Source: Phoebastria nigripes (taxonomy: Eukaryota > Chordata > Aves > Procellariiformes > Diomedeidae). From it: 64,000 bases of DNA. Of this stretch, positions 50,215-63,300 are shown piece after piece (position 1 is the stretch's first letter; every line of letters begins with the position of its first letter). A program made the position numbers and the translations under genes. The notes below the pieces were generated by a model. It saw only the letters and a list, made by a program, of their open reading frames with translations, did not search any database and was not told where the DNA came from. The stretch lies in NCBI GenBank assembly GCA_035582835.1, contig JAYKAV010000112.1, positions 4,674,361-4,738,360 of the forward strand. The letters are read 5' to 3'.

Positions 50215-50273
50215 TCAGTGGGAATTTCCATTAGATAGATGTTCTCCATGCCGGTTATTAATGACATCCACAT
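50215..50273 (-). CDS. RNF149: RNF149 exon 7: terminal coding exon
   Basis: Acceptor TTCCTGGCTTCTAG before 50273 and stop TGA at 50217-50215. It encodes [19 protein letters not shown], too short to stand out as an open frame. The 'RHG' near the end also occurs in the human C-terminus. It was chosen because the phase (one base carried over) and acceptor agree and the intron is only 377 bases. Confidence 0.8.
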
Positions 50274-53200
50274 CTAGAAGCCAGGAATTAGAAGAAAAAT
50301 TGTTTGTTGATTTACCATTTTAATACATTTTATCTGTTACATTAATCCAAACTCTGGCAACAAATTTCATATTCATATATACTTAAGGTTCTCAAGATTC
50401 TCTGTGTATGTAATCCTCCTAAGACACTGTTTACATCTTTTTTTTTCCCTCAAGACCAATTTTCTCCAGCTCGATAGAATTCTCTGAAAAACTACCTGCT
50501 TGTATTTTCTGAACATCAGTAGTAAGTGACACCACTCAGTCTGGTCCACAGTGCAATACTAACACTACTAACATCACTTAGAAAATAGCTTCTTCTAATA
50601 CAATGAATGGCGTTAAGAATTGTCAAGTGATAAACTAAATTATTACTTACCAAGTAATGCTGTGGTTTCACCTGCATCCTCTTTTAAACTGGTACATTGC
50701 AATACAGATTCATTAGTGGAGGAAGCTGACAATTCGCTTACTTCATTTCTGTCATCATCTTGTAAAGCAATACTCAGACTTCCAACTGAAACACTGCCAC
50801 TTATTGATTCAGGTATTGGAACTTCAAGTACATCTTCAGGGTCCCCCTTCAAAATTAAATATATTTAACTGACATTTTTGTCTACCATTAGGCATCAACA
50901 TTCCTCCATGTTACCACTTTGTAACCTCACCTTATTGGAAAAAAGACCTTTTTTTTTGCCTGTTATATGCATTCATGGGTACAGTGTTGAGCAGTGTCTA
51001 CTTTCAATGTTATTGTCTGACTGCAAAGAAACAAAGCCAAGCAAAAGAAAAGCCACTTTTTCAAAGCCACTCCAAAGCCAAGAGCAGCAACAGCAGGAGT
51101 CAACCCAGCCAGCCTTTTGGATGGACTATTTCAACACTGTAGCAACAGTATTGCTGCAGTCTGGTTAGGAGCAGGCTCAGCACATACAAGGTCTTCACTG
51201 AGCAAACCTATTGATCCTTTATGAGTTTGTGGAAGCTGCTGTTTTTCATGATAGAGTTGGGCAAAGTTGGACTTTTTTTTTTAGTGGGGTGAGCAAACAT
51301 TTGACATCGGAACAAACTTCCCTCCTCCTCTACCTCCAGCCTAACTTTAAGTCTGTTCCAAAAATGCAAATATGCTGGTTTGTCACTTTGCAGGAACAAA
51401 ACATCTGCAGCACAGGCAAAGAAATTTATTTCATCTATTGTATAGCATGAGCTATTTCTGATCCATTCTGAAAGTTAATTAGAAGTCCTACATGCACAAT
51501 TCTGTTCCTAAAATTAAACAGACTACCTTCATTACGCTATTGCCATTGATATACTGACATTATTTATACATAAGCAAGTATACTGCAGTACAAGTAGCTA
51601 TTCTGTGGGCTTCTTGAGTATTTTTCCCCTCCTCAAACAATTAGCAAAGGTCCATCTTAAGATTTAAGAAATTCTAGGCTGATCCTTTCTTTAGCACCAG
51701 AGCAGCATATTTTAAAATGTACTGAATTTTAATAAGCTATAGAACTGCTACCACTGAACACAGGTTAAGACACACGTAATACTAATCTCTAGGTACGTGG
51801 GTGGAGGGCATTAATGATTTTGGTTTCCAAAACTTAGGCAGTTAAATAAGCACTAAAACTACAAGATTCAACAATGCTCTAGATCAGTCAGACATGTTGA
51901 ACTGCAGTTCTGTTCTTGTAAGAAATAGCATAATGCAGAACTAGACCGCTGAAGCCTGCTCTTTACAGAACAAAAGCCAGGTAAGAGGAGTCAGTGCCTT
52001 CTTTCTACTTTGAGCCTTTAAAAATTTTGAAGCATCTGAAGTATTTGTTTTCCATAAAACTGAATTGAGCCTTCAGCCTCTTTGCACGTTTAGTAGATTT
52101 CTATAAGGCTGCACATTCTTATCTGCAGTTATCACTCAGCAAGCACACTGCTGAAAGAAGCTGCCTTGCTCTTCGCACTTTTTCCCCCCCTCACATCCGT
52201 AAAAAATTCACACAATCACTCTACAAACTAGATTGGGCAACCTGGATCAGGCTGAAAACTAAGCTAGAAAAAAATACCGAATGATTTCCCACATTACTAG
52301 CTTCAGTGGGACTTGAATGATTGATGGATAAGCAAGACATTTCCCCCATTCCATTAGAAAGAACTAGGCTTCTGTATTTAATATAATACCATTCCACCTG
52401 TTTTCCAACATTCATTTTGCCTAGCAGAGGAGGTATTACTCCTCCTGGTTAGGCTTGGTATCAGTATCCTCTGCAACAGCATGAATTCAGGGAATAAAAG
52501 GGTTTTGAAGGTTCTAGTATTTCAGTTTTCACTGTATACAAAAGGATACATCCTTCTGCATATAACACAAGTTATGTCAACTCCAAGAATTGAAAGTGAG
52601 CAAAAAATAAGCTGCTAACATAACAATATTACAGTAATAATAGCTATTTCACATGACAAAGAGACTGCAACTCTTTGGTAAAGTCTGACTTAATACACAG
52701 AAGTGCCACAATCTGGTATCTATATTACATTCTGGTGTCTATATTACATAGCAGGAGTATTGTCACCTTTGACAAAACAAAAAAGTAATTCATGAGAGTC
52801 TTCCATAGATCTGCTAAGTCTTTGCAATGAAGTAAGCGGAAAGCTAGTCAAAACACAGACCTAGTCTATGAAAGGAAGGTCCCCTGAAACCAAGGAACAC
52901 CCCTATTTTCTGAAGATCTCTGTAGATCAGTAGAAGAGAAGTACATTCATGCCTATGGCATTTTAGTGGAACTCAAGACTAGTTATGAACAGTGACCGAG
53001 TAACCTACCGCATGTGTCTTCATCTCTCTTTTCTGGTGCTGTCAGAAAGAAATGAGAGCACATCATTTTCTCTACTTAACCAATTTCTGGTGAATGTCTT
53101 TAGGAAGGTTCTAAGTACTGGCTCATTTACAGGGAAAAAACGCTGGGCATATGTGGAAGTACACAAACACTCAAGATCAAAAACCTGTAACTTCTTCCTT

Positions 53201-56200
53201 TGAATTGCAGTTCTCAACAAGATCAAATATATGCTCTAGATCTACTGAATTAAGTTATATTTTTGCAGCTTGGGCAAATTGCCTCACCTTTGCTTCAACT
53301 TCCTTACTATCATCAGCTGGAGATAGAAAAAATTGGTTATCACAGAATAGTACACAGAGGATTCATAAGCTGCTCGATACGCTGTTTAAGCTCTTACCCA
53401 TAAAATTCCCTTATTTTTCTGGTTCTCACTCAATTACTCTTGCATCTTTGCCCAGCTTCTTCAGTCTTGTCAAGTAACAACTGTTCTCATTCTGAACAGT
53501 TACATGAAGTCTTGCCTCCTGCACTGTACTTCTACCTTGAAGATTAAAGTAAGTGTACAACATACCCAGTATCCCAAAGCTTTGATAACATCTAGTTTAC
53601 ACATTGGACAAGTTCGGTGGTCCAAAAGCCAAGGGTCAATGCACGTTCTATGGAAGATGTGCCTAAAGAAAAGAAATGCCCTTTAGAACTTATCATGAAA
53701 GCCACACACTATTCCTTCAAACCATGTGCAAGTTACTACATTAAAAAATAAACCCATTCCTTTATAACCTTGACAATTAGGTATTGCTTAATTTACTAGG
53801 ACAGACATAGTTCTGGAAGCATGTTCTTTCATGCTAGCTTTCTGAAATAAGAGATGTTACTAACCACAAGGACACCACAGAGCTACCAGTTCAACAGCAT
53901 ACAGTTCTAACTTAAGGCTAAGAAAGCTCTACTTCACTCCTACACTTGTCCCAATTGCTCCTTTTTCCTGCACAGATATGAAGTGCTACGTGGTCTCCCA
54001 GTGCCCTTTAACATGTAACAGGCCATACAAATGGCACAGCTTCAGCTCTGCCACCAGAGTTTCAGAAGAGTTTCCAGAAGGCTCATCACATATTTCTTAG
54101 GGAAAACATGCTAAAGAAGAAATAATAATTATGGCAACTTACTTGCATGGCAGAATTCGGACAGTGTCTTTCAGTTTATAGTTCTCAATGCACACAGCAC
54201 AGTTTTCCACATCAACATCTAAACCCTAAAGATGACAACACATTTAAATGCATTACATTCATATTTCATTACAGAACAAGCTTTGCATAATAGCTAGCTT
54301 CACAGAATGCAAAATGTATAAAATCGTTTAGCAAATAAAAACTTCTCCCTCATTTAATTCAAGATTCCATCAAGATGTGATTTGATCAAGTGATACCAAA
54401 TATTAAAAGCAGCCAAACTCGGATTTTCTAATTTAAATAGCTATACACAGTACCTTAAGTAATTTGTTAAGTCTCAAACATTGGCTTTGCTCATGGTAGC
54501 ACAATAAAATTTAAGTTTAAAGTAACTATAAAACAAAAATTTTAAAAGAGGTCAGCTTAGATGAAAGCACACAATCTAATTCTTAACTGATGGTCCCAAA
54601 TACTTGCAAGTGCTTAAGTAGGATGAGATTCTTAGGGTTGAATACTGCAAGCTGCTTCTCCCCCACTTTTTTCTTTTTTCTACCACATCCTAGCAGATAT
54701 CCCTTGGTGGCTAGAAGAGAACTGAAGTATGCAATTTGGGATGGTTTTTAAAACTTCTGTCCAAGCTCACACCAGAGAGACAGTCAAAACGCAGTATTTC
54801 CCCACTTCAATTTGTTTCTTTCTGAGGGTTAAATATCCTTCCTAACAGGTCTTACTGCCTTCTTGAAGCTATGCTTATAGTTGCAGTGCAAATATGATAG
54901 GTATCTCCAGATACAAAAGAAATAATTCAATGTTAATTGGGTTGTATAAAACATAAGCATTAGAAGAACAGACAGCGGGCCAACTTCTTCCCTTTCATCC
55001 CCCACAAAATAAGTATTTTGTGTTTATTGCTTACTGAAGCACTTCAATTTCATTACCACAAACACTCAAATGAATTAGTACTGCAAGCAAACATTCAAGT
55101 TCAAGTTTTTCCCTCCTTTGTATGCTATCAATTTACATAATTAATGCCTTAAATTCCCAAGTCACATTAAGACTGAGTTTTTTTATATAAGCAAAGACAA
55201 GTATTTTTTCTATAACAAGTATTCTTTTGTTCTGTAAAAGAGGCAAACTCCAAGCATACCATATGTAGCACATACTCAAATGAGTGTCCATTTTACAATA
55301 ATCCCATAAGATCTACATGATAGCAAATACACTTGGAAAATATTGACCTATTTTTAGTTAAATACCTCAACCCCAAGTGAAGTGATATTGAAAGACTCTA
55401 CTGTGTCACAATAAAAGAAATACTTTTTTAATCATAATGGCTGAAAGGAAATATTTAAAGACAAAAATGCACATTTACAAAGTAGATGGGACTGTATTTC
55501 CACATAAATTTACATTAGTTCATGACAGTACCTCTGCATCATTAAGTTACATAAATTTGCTGATAGTAGGCTGATTCAAATCAAATTAGAAGACATGATT
55601 TATCAAGCAGAAAACCTCTATTTTAATAGAGAGATTTTAATCTAATCTCATTCTACTTTGCTTAACTAACATGGCATTCATACTACATAACAACTTAGTT
55701 AAATTCCCCCATTTTATTTATTTTAGTCAAGGGTATATTGGTAGGAAGGAACTACCTGCTACACGGCAAAAATCTCATAATACAAATCCTTTTTAGAGGT
55801 TTACTGAACATCAACTTAAAAGCAATTAATAGCTTCCTTGTGGTTCTCACCATAGGTTTCATCATGACACTTTTACATCCATTTCTTCCTATGCTGATGT
55901 TATGCTTTGATACTGCTTTGCATAAGGTTTGGTTCAATTTCCATCTTTCTTGATCTCTGATCTCACCATTTTATGAGCAGAAGTATGAACATCCCTCTGT
56001 TCATACAGCTTGAAATAGATAACTTTGATGGAATGTAGAATATAATTAAAAGTAACAAATACTCGTAAAATGCTACTTAAACATGCTGAATGCATAAGAG
56101 GAAAAGAGGCAAGTTCGAAGACAGTTGGGTTTTTTTCATTTCAAAACTGATTTACTAAATGAAGGACATATTCTCTGTAGCATGTGACCTGAGCTGAACA

Positions 56201-59200
56201 GCTTCTGCTGAACCACAGCTTTTAAAGTTCTTACACATAAATGTCCTTTCTCACCTTAATTTTACTCATGGATTAAAAAACTAATCCTTGTTTTTCCTCT
56301 CTGAGCAAATCAGTCCTTAAGTAAAAACTAATCAAATAAGACAAATAAGGGTGAAAAAAAAGTCTATGTAGTAGCAGAAGTCTAGTCAAACTAATTTAGC
56401 ATCTAGGATCAGAGCTGCCTGAAACTCCGACTAAAATAATATTTTCTTTCAAAGCCTTCGCTTTTTCTACTTCAGTTATTCTAATACAGCTATGAGTTTA
56501 GGCCGTATGCTGTCAAAGCTAACTTTCTGAAGCTGTTTTACTTTTTAGAATAGCTTTATTTTAATACATAGAAATGTACTTCTAAAAAATTTATGCTTCA
56601 GGTAAGTCTATACAGCTCCTTAATGTATTGTATGTCAAAAGATGGAACAAGTGTTTCATTTTTCAAAGCTTTTTAGATTTCTAAGGCCTTCTGATCAATA
56701 AAAAGATGGATATTCTTTTAAGAAAACAAAACATTACATCAGCTGTAAGAACTGTGCAATCAATAAGTCCTAGGAAGTATTTCGCAATCCACTTGTTGAT
56801 GTTTTCAAGTGCTGATAAGATATTAGTGTTTCCTCATCTTTACAGTATCAGCCCTGTAGTCTCCTGTAACATTCTGTAAATCAGATATTTGCAACAAAAC
56901 AGCCTTACATTTTGTAAGTAGTTCAAATTTGACTCTTCAATTTTAAGCTTGGCCTTCTAAGCAAAGGTGCTAAAATGAGCCTGAAGTTGCAAGAGTCACA
57001 CTGCAATTACATTGTGAGAATTTTAGTTTAAATTCTATAAGGACATTACAACAGTTTTTAAATCATACAGCAATAACCAGAGCCACTGGATTACCTTTTC
57101 TCCACGTTTCACAGTATGCAGCTGAAGCTGGCTGATTGCTTTCTTGGTTTCTTTCCTATGTCCCTTGAATAAAGATTTTAAATATTAGTACACAAGTTAG
57201 TTTTAAGAGTTACATTTCAAAGCTTTTAAATACTTTCCATGTGGATTACTAAGTCTTCTGAATGCATTTAAAGATTCATCTCTGGCTAGCTAATTTGTTT
57301 ACAAAATACTTCCAGCCAGCAGATGTTGAAGAACTGCAAGTTTTGCATTCTCAGGGCACAGCAGCAAACATTATCTATAAGCATAGTGCTCTCACAATGA
57401 ACTCAACCAGTGCAGAACTGCGCCAACCAAGTTGACATACATAGCGTCGTATCATGACTGCCTGCATCAAGGGCCTTCCCGCACAGGAAAATTGACACTA
57501 ATTTAGGCCTTAGAGGCATCAGAGCTGAAACAACAGCCATATAACCAGACCTTCTAGTTAGGCAAGCCCATGAGCAAGCACACTGTACGTTTTGCACAAG
57601 CTTGAGAGAAGGTGGAATCCTGCCGGGCAGCCTGCAGCTGGCCACCAGGTCAAAAGGCTGCTTGTAGCTATTAATGCTTCCCCTCAGTTAAACACTGTCT
57701 CACACATTATGCAAAGCTTTGCACTGAAAGGACACATTATGCAAAGGAGATGACAAGAAAGGCTTAACAGACATGAGACACCATACTGGACTTCTATACA
57801 GTAACAGTCCTAATTATGCTTAGAGGGGAAGCAAGAAAAGAAAGCAGTACTGTATTCCAAGACAAAGTGCCAGCTACTGCTAGAAATTGAGAAACTAAAC
57901 AGTCCCGATCAACAGATGTTGATCTGTCTAGCAGCAACGCTCACTGATGAAATACCATAAAGAAATCAAAAAACCATAATGGCAGCTCTTCTCTGTAATA
58001 ATTACAATGACTTCTATAATTTTACAAACTTAAGGTATTGAAAATTGGGATTTTTTTTATTTTTTATGGTGTTAAAGACTTAGTCTGAAAGTTCTCTCAG
58101 AAATGGACAACCAGCAGCAGTCTATTCCACCTTCTGTATCAGCTCTGGGTTTTCTGCACAGTCCTGTTTCATCTTCAGTAGCAAGGAGGTCTTCCAAAGA
58201 TCTACTGCTAAATTGATGTTAGAATAAATCTTAAGATACCCATCTTCACCTTCACTTAGCAGCTACACAGTAACTCGCTTTAAAGCCTGGCATACTTACT
58301 CCCAAGTTTTAATTATACTGGAGTTGATAAGCCAAGCAAAATAAAATTTGGATTAGAAAAGGGGCTTTTTGTTTCCAAAATTCTTTTAAGACTTCTAATG
58401 TTATATCTTGACCAAGATATTCACACCATTTTCAAATTTTGCATAGTTTTATAATTTTTTGTTTTCAATGGCTGTTTTAAAAGAAGGAGAATTGAGGAAA
58501 GTGGCATAACCTTCTAACGCTACACAATTTCATTTAAGAAGCATTTAGATGACAAGCCCAATGGCAAAATCTATTAAGAGTCTGCAGTACATATTTCTGG
58601 GAAACACCACATTCAACCTAAAGAACGCTCTTAAAACTACTGAAAAAGCATTTGAACTTCCCTTAGCATGAACTATCCTAAAGCCAACATAACAGGAAGA
58701 AACAACTTTCTTCATCAACAACTGTTACAACACAAACACACACCCCTTTTTCTATAAATACTTCTCAAAAATTTTGTTTTCTTGAAAGTATTCTCAGAAT
58801 GTAAGTTCTAAGACTTAAAGCTTAGTAAAAAAGACTCTAGGGAACCAACATTTCAAGTAGACCACAAGTTTAACCAATACAGAAGTCCCATGTTTTATCC
58901 TCAGTTACAGAAAAGAGAAATTAAGTATTTTCCTAGAAGAGTTCTATGTGTCCTAATCAGAGCTCAGACTCCTGAAGGCAAACAAAAATTCCCTTCCCTC
59001 CTCCCCCAAAGCTAGAATCTACGTGTTCAAACAGAAGGCAGGGGAAGTCCACGATAAGCAGTCATTTGAAACAAATTTTTTTTTTTTGTTCTGAACTGAG
59101 GATAAAAAAAAAATCCAGAGAACTGCCTGCAAAGAAAAACAAGTGCAACTTTCTTTTAAACTGTTAGTAGAGAACTGTGGTAGAGCTGATGATGACCATG

Positions 59201-60344
59201 GAAGGAACCTAACCTATTTGCAAAAGCTGAAAAGCACAGGGAAGTGCCATCCTAAGGTATTTTAAAAACTCAGCTGGACTAGGTCCTCAACAACTCCAGG
59301 TAAGTTGCTCTCTTGAGTGAGGGGGTTTGAACCAGATAGGCTCCAGAGGTCCCTTCCAACCTAAATTATTCTATGATGAAGTACTTTCTTCAGGGGAAAA
59401 AAGTAAAGCTGGCTGACTTTTTTTTAAACCTATCAAAGAAGAACAGGGATTTGGAAGGGGCAAACTAAGGAGCAAAAGTTATTCCTTCCTGATCTTCCCA
59501 GTACTCCCACCACTCTCAGCGCTTCAGATAGTCCAAGAGAGCCAAATCTCACCACACGTGCTCCTTCTAGTCTGCTGCCATTCGGTACTTTACAGTGGAG
59601 TAGTAGGATTACAAGTATCAAAAGCCGTTTTCATAAAGCTTTAGAACCAAAATTTTAGCCCTAATTACTTGTGAGTCCTAAAAAAATTACCATGCTCCCT
59701 CTCCATTAGAAAAAAACATCTGGTTAGGGAAATTAGTACTTTCAGAATGAAAATTACTGAAGAATGAAAATAATTTTTAATGTCAAGAGGAAGGAAGTTA
59801 AGTTAGGTGACAAATCACAGAAGAAGCTGCCTTTACTCAGTTGTTGACAAGTGGCTAAATATATTTCCCACGACTTCATACAGGTATCTAATAATTACAA
59901 CTAGCCAAACTTGTGATGCCAATTAGCACACTGCTTATTAGCCTCACTAACCATTACTGAGTAGCATTCACAGCTAGTAAAGTAGCAAGAAGGCACAGAT
60001 CTTCAAGAATGCTTCAATAAACCACCAAAGCTAGGCAACTGATTTGACCGGAGAAGATGGTAAATACTCTAAAGCATCATCATCTCCAATTACCTGGTTT
60101 CCAAACTGTGATCCTGTATACAGGAAACGTTGTATATAGTAAAATATGAGCCAAGCAAGCGATATAATCATCATGGTAATGAAGGCGATGGCTACAAACA
60201 CAACCGACTGACCACTAATATATTCCTGCACATGTCGCGTGCCAACAACAATAGTCATTTTTACTGGAATCCCTCTTCGTACTGGCTCCAATATCTCTAT
60301 TCCTTTTGGATAGCCAACCATTATCACCACTGTATTTCCTGTTC
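50215..60344 (-). CDS. RNF149: RNF149, PA-TM-RING E3 ubiquitin ligase (gene span in window; exon 1 off the right edge)
   Basis: Six coding exons on the minus strand: 60094-60344, 57095-57163, 54143-54225, 53566-53662, 50651-50846 and 50215-50273. All junctions are GT-AG and in phase, giving 251 residues to the stop. Order of features: end of the protease-associated (PA) domain ([20 protein letters not shown]), a transmembrane helix ([20 protein letters not shown]), a basic juxtamembrane segment, and a RING-H2 finger. In the finger C-A-V-C, then C-K-H-I-F-H, then C-I-D-P-W and C-P-M-C supply the zinc ligands. A serine-rich acidic tail follows. The family consists of membrane ligases of the endosome/secretory pathway with the RING facing the cytosol. 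Human RNF149 is about 400 residues, so exon 1 (about 150 residues: signal peptide and most of the PA domain) should be beyond 64 kb. Tail-to-tail synteny with CNOT11 supports RNF149 over RNF128, RNF150 or RNF13. Confidence 0.94.
50651..50846 (-). CDS. RNF149: RNF149 exon 6: serine-rich acidic tail
   Basis: Acceptor TTTTGAAG, donor G|GTAAGT. It encodes [20 protein letters not shown] and continues through [20 protein letters not shown] to [10 protein letters not shown]. The flanks and the 'DAGE.TALL' end match human RNF149, while the serine-rich middle is poorly conserved, as expected for a disordered tail. Confidence 0.9.
50847..53565 (-). other. RNF149 intron between exons 5 and 6 (2.7 kb)
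   Basis: AT-rich, no recognised repeat family. A 19-base near-perfect tandem duplication (one mismatch) lies at 52712-52749. Short open frames have no coding support. Confidence 0.6.
53566..53662 (-). CDS. RNF149: RNF149 exon 5: second half of RING-H2
   Basis: Acceptor TTCTTTAG, donor TGG|GTATGT. It encodes [20 protein letters not shown], then [12 protein letters not shown]. It supplies both histidines and the last three cysteines of the RING-H2, plus the conserved W between them that contacts E2 enzymes in this fold. All eight zinc ligands are present across exons 4 and 5. Confidence 0.95.
54143..54225 (-). CDS. RNF149: RNF149 exon 4: first half of RING-H2
   Basis: Acceptor ATCTTTAG, donor AA|GTAAGT. 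It encodes [20 protein letters not shown], then TVRILPCK. It contributes the first two zinc-binding cysteines (C-x2-C) and the third cysteine just before the splice junction. Confidence 0.94.
54226..57094 (-). other. RNF149 intron between exons 3 and 4 (2.9 kb)
   Basis: AT-rich intron with no recognised repeat or nested gene. Confidence 0.6.
57095..57163 (-). CDS. RNF149: RNF149 exon 3: basic juxtamembrane segment
   Basis: A 69-base phase 0-0 exon. Acceptor TTATTCAAG, donor AAG|GTAATC. It encodes [20 protein letters not shown] plus GEK, the lysine-rich linker between membrane helix and RING that this family conserves. The exon is a multiple of three, so skipping it would keep frame. Confidence 0.93.
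57164..60093 (-). other. RNF149 intron between exons 2 and 3 (2.9 kb)
   Basis: AT-rich intron carrying the avian CR1 3' end described separately. Nothing else was recognised. Confidence 0.6.
59258..59378 (+). mobile_element. CR1 LINE 3' end (avian type), in antisense to RNF149
   Basis: The stretch contains 'ggtttgaaccagataggctc', then 'cagaggtcccttccaaccta' and 'attattctatgatga', which is the characteristic avian CR1 3' terminus ending in the ATTCTATGAT motif. It is a short 5'-truncated copy, plus orientation, so antisense within the RNF149 intron. This is one of the clearest lineage clues in the window. Confidence 0.85.
60094..60344 (-). CDS. RNF149: RNF149 exon 2: end of PA domain and transmembrane helix
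   Basis: Acceptor CCTCCAACAG before 60344 with a good pyrimidine tract; donor CAG|GTAATT after 60094. It encodes [15 protein letters not shown], then [15 protein letters not shown] and the hydrophobic helix [20 protein letters not shown], ending [11 protein letters not shown]. The first two bases complete a codon begun in exon 1. Without exon 1 the start codon cannot be given. Confidence 0.94.
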
Positions 60345-63300
60345 CTGTTGGAGGGGGAAAAAGAAGAAAAAAAAAAAAAAGAAGTCAGTTATCACAGTAA
60401 AAATTTAGGCATTCTGGTCTGATGGTAATTTGGGCCTCTTCAGTTAAGATCAGCGAGCAAAGTTATAGGAAAACTTCTGAGTTTTTTTTCAGGCATAGCA
60501 GACTTGATATAAAGTTTACTAGTAAAGAACCCTTTATTTACTCTCAAACACAAGATAAGCTTTAACAGATGCATCTTTACTGTTCAAGGTCCTATACTCC
60601 TCATTCCACACAGTGAAGTGGGATGTGGATGCCATGCAAAAATCCTGGCAAGTTATACACATCTCATCTTGAAGTTGCTGAAGTTCTAACATGCAACTCA
60701 GGAACAGCTGGTCCTTTATTTGCCAATGTGGGAATTTTAGCTGCAGCTGGAGACAGTATGTGAATACCATGGAGAGACACATTCAATTAAGTTTGAATCT
60801 GAATCCATAGCACAATTACACTGGATATGTGAACAAAAAGAGAAAAAAGATTCAGATTTTTAATATTAAATTACATTAAACATTGACATACTTACAGATT
60901 CTTCAATACTAAATATTCAAACTGTAATGAGACTTCATGACAAGGACTTGTCAAGAAATACTTTGGGACTTTTTGGGAGCATGGAACCAAAGGATTTTTC
61001 TATTGTATTAGAACTCAAAGGCACTCAAGCCACATGAAAAAGCACCTAATTAAAAAAAAAAAGAACCCACCACAACCTTTAAGCACCATACTGCCATCAA
61101 AAATGGTAAGATACTGTCAAGACCAACTAGCAGAAACCAAAGATCCTCTGTGACTAGAGTTTTACTCCATTTTGTCTGGAAGCATCTCCAGTATTGTCTC
61201 AGAAACATCTAACCTAAGTATCACAAAATAAATAACAAACAAATGTACTTGTTAAAATGTCACCTTTTCACTGGTCTATGCTATTTTTATTTGAATAGTT
61301 CTTACTTTGTGCATACCAACACTGCTATACACACTTGGTAAGTCATGGCTTTATAGCTTGCTTTGCACTCCTACCTCTGAGAAAAAGTGAAACTAAGCTT
61401 GATTCAGAGAAAAAGTAGAAGAGGAAGAAGAAAGAAAAGAGGGGTTTTCCTAGCTGGAAAGCTGAAGCTCTGTCACAGATACTTTTTAGATTCACAAGAT
61501 TACCTACCTGCAACAAGACCTCCCACTGAAGACTTAAAGCCTTTTTCCCCTCCCGGCTGTGTTAGATTCACTACTGAGAAGCTATGTCAAAAGAAATGGT
61601 TGCCTAATTCATAACATTACATCAAGCGGGGATTTTCAAAACTCAAAGCAGCATGCCGGACTCACCCACCTCTCTGCCTACTAAGACAAAGAGTTATTTG
61701 CCTGAAATATTTAAAACAAGCTCCTTTAGTTGAGATGGTTCTGGCTGTGAAAGCTCATCAACCTGGCCACTCCACTACCATGCCAAGGGGAATTTGCAGA
61801 AGTTTCACTTCTGTACATAGCAACTCCTTCCTCCATAAGGTGCAGACAGTCTGCTGTGGATGAAACACTAAAGGTTCCAGTTATTAGTTGAATAACCCTC
61901 CTATCTCAATGCCAGTTACCCTTTTTCAGCTTCACCTTACGCAACCATCCCACTTCTGCTCACCTACTGTAAGAACCATTATACCTATCTGTCAGATCTA
62001 GGCCCAGAAAGAAAGCAGATTTTCCAAATAGGGCTACGTTTCTGGAAATTTTGAGGACGGTGCAGAGAGACAAAAAAAAAAGATGCTACTAGGGAAAGGC
62101 CCTACTTGTGCCTCCCCTCAGGCACCCCACTCGGCTCGCCAGCAGCACCCACCCAGCTCCCAGCACACATAGCCTTGCCCGGTGGGTGCATTAGGAGACA
62201 CAAAGCAGCAAAGCTGAAGACCAAGAGGACAAATCCACAAGCAACTAGGCTCCGCTAATTAGTTCTACTCACCAACAACATACCGATCCACATGATAACC
62301 ACAAGTCCAAGCATACTAAGAATTGGTTAATTAATATTATTCTCCTCTCTGAACCAGTACGAAAGCATTACCAGAAAGACTCATGAATCTCGCAGAGAAG
62401 AGTGTGTGAAACACTCGTTGCTTTCTGACCCTGCACAACCCCACTGGGAGTTAACAAGAAAAGAACGTGTGAAGGTAGAAATTTATCTGACATTGCTGAG
62501 AACTGTTATCCACATCCCTAAATCAGGANATTAGGTCCTATGTCCTTAATCAACTGTAAGAGTTACAAATAACAGNAGGGGTGCCTAAGAATGGCTAGTG
62601 AACGGTACAGGAATGCTGGAAAGATTTATGTGGTTTCATTCAGGCTTAGGGAAGAAAAGAGTTTCAAGATTAGAGGCAGCCTGGATTTTTCAATCAATAA
62701 AGGTTTCCTCCTCAATCCCAAAATCTTGAGTCAGTTTAATCCTGCTATCTAGTTCTCTGCATGATTTCTAACAAAGAAGTATTTAAAAACCCCACAACAA
62801 TCAGTAATGCCTTTCTTTCTCTGTTTTGTCACTAGCACGTCCAACTATCAGCCAGTTATTTCCTTGAAATGGAAGTCAGGATACTTTTAGTGCAATGGTT
62901 GCTAGACACTGTGACACCTTCTAGTTTTAGAACCAAGACAAGTATGCCATACGTTTTTAATAAATGTCCATTAAAAGCATCCTAACAGTTTTAAAGACTT
63001 GGTGATGAACCTGCCATTAAGAATACATGCAACTAAACACGATGGCCTTGAAGGTCACGAGACAGAAGGAGGGGAAGGAAAAAATAATTGCGATCCACTA
63101 TTACAAAAGGAACAAGAGCAGTCTCAGAGAAGCAGTTGCCCTGAGCAGCCTGTAAGACTAAGGGCTTTAACTCATTCCTCACTAATTTTAGACTTCTGTT
63201 CTGAAACACATTATTCAAAGACTGAAATGCTGTTGAGTCATTCCATCAGCTTCTTCAACTGCAACACAACTCNGAGACCTCAAATCACATTTATAAAAGA

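Noticed and set aside
60534..60782. 82-codon minus-strand frame just upstream of RNF149 exon 2, considered as exon 1
   Set aside because: It lacks a signal peptide followed by PA-domain sequence, has no fitting donor site, and does not resemble the family. RNF149 exon 1 should also be GC-rich, which this is not.
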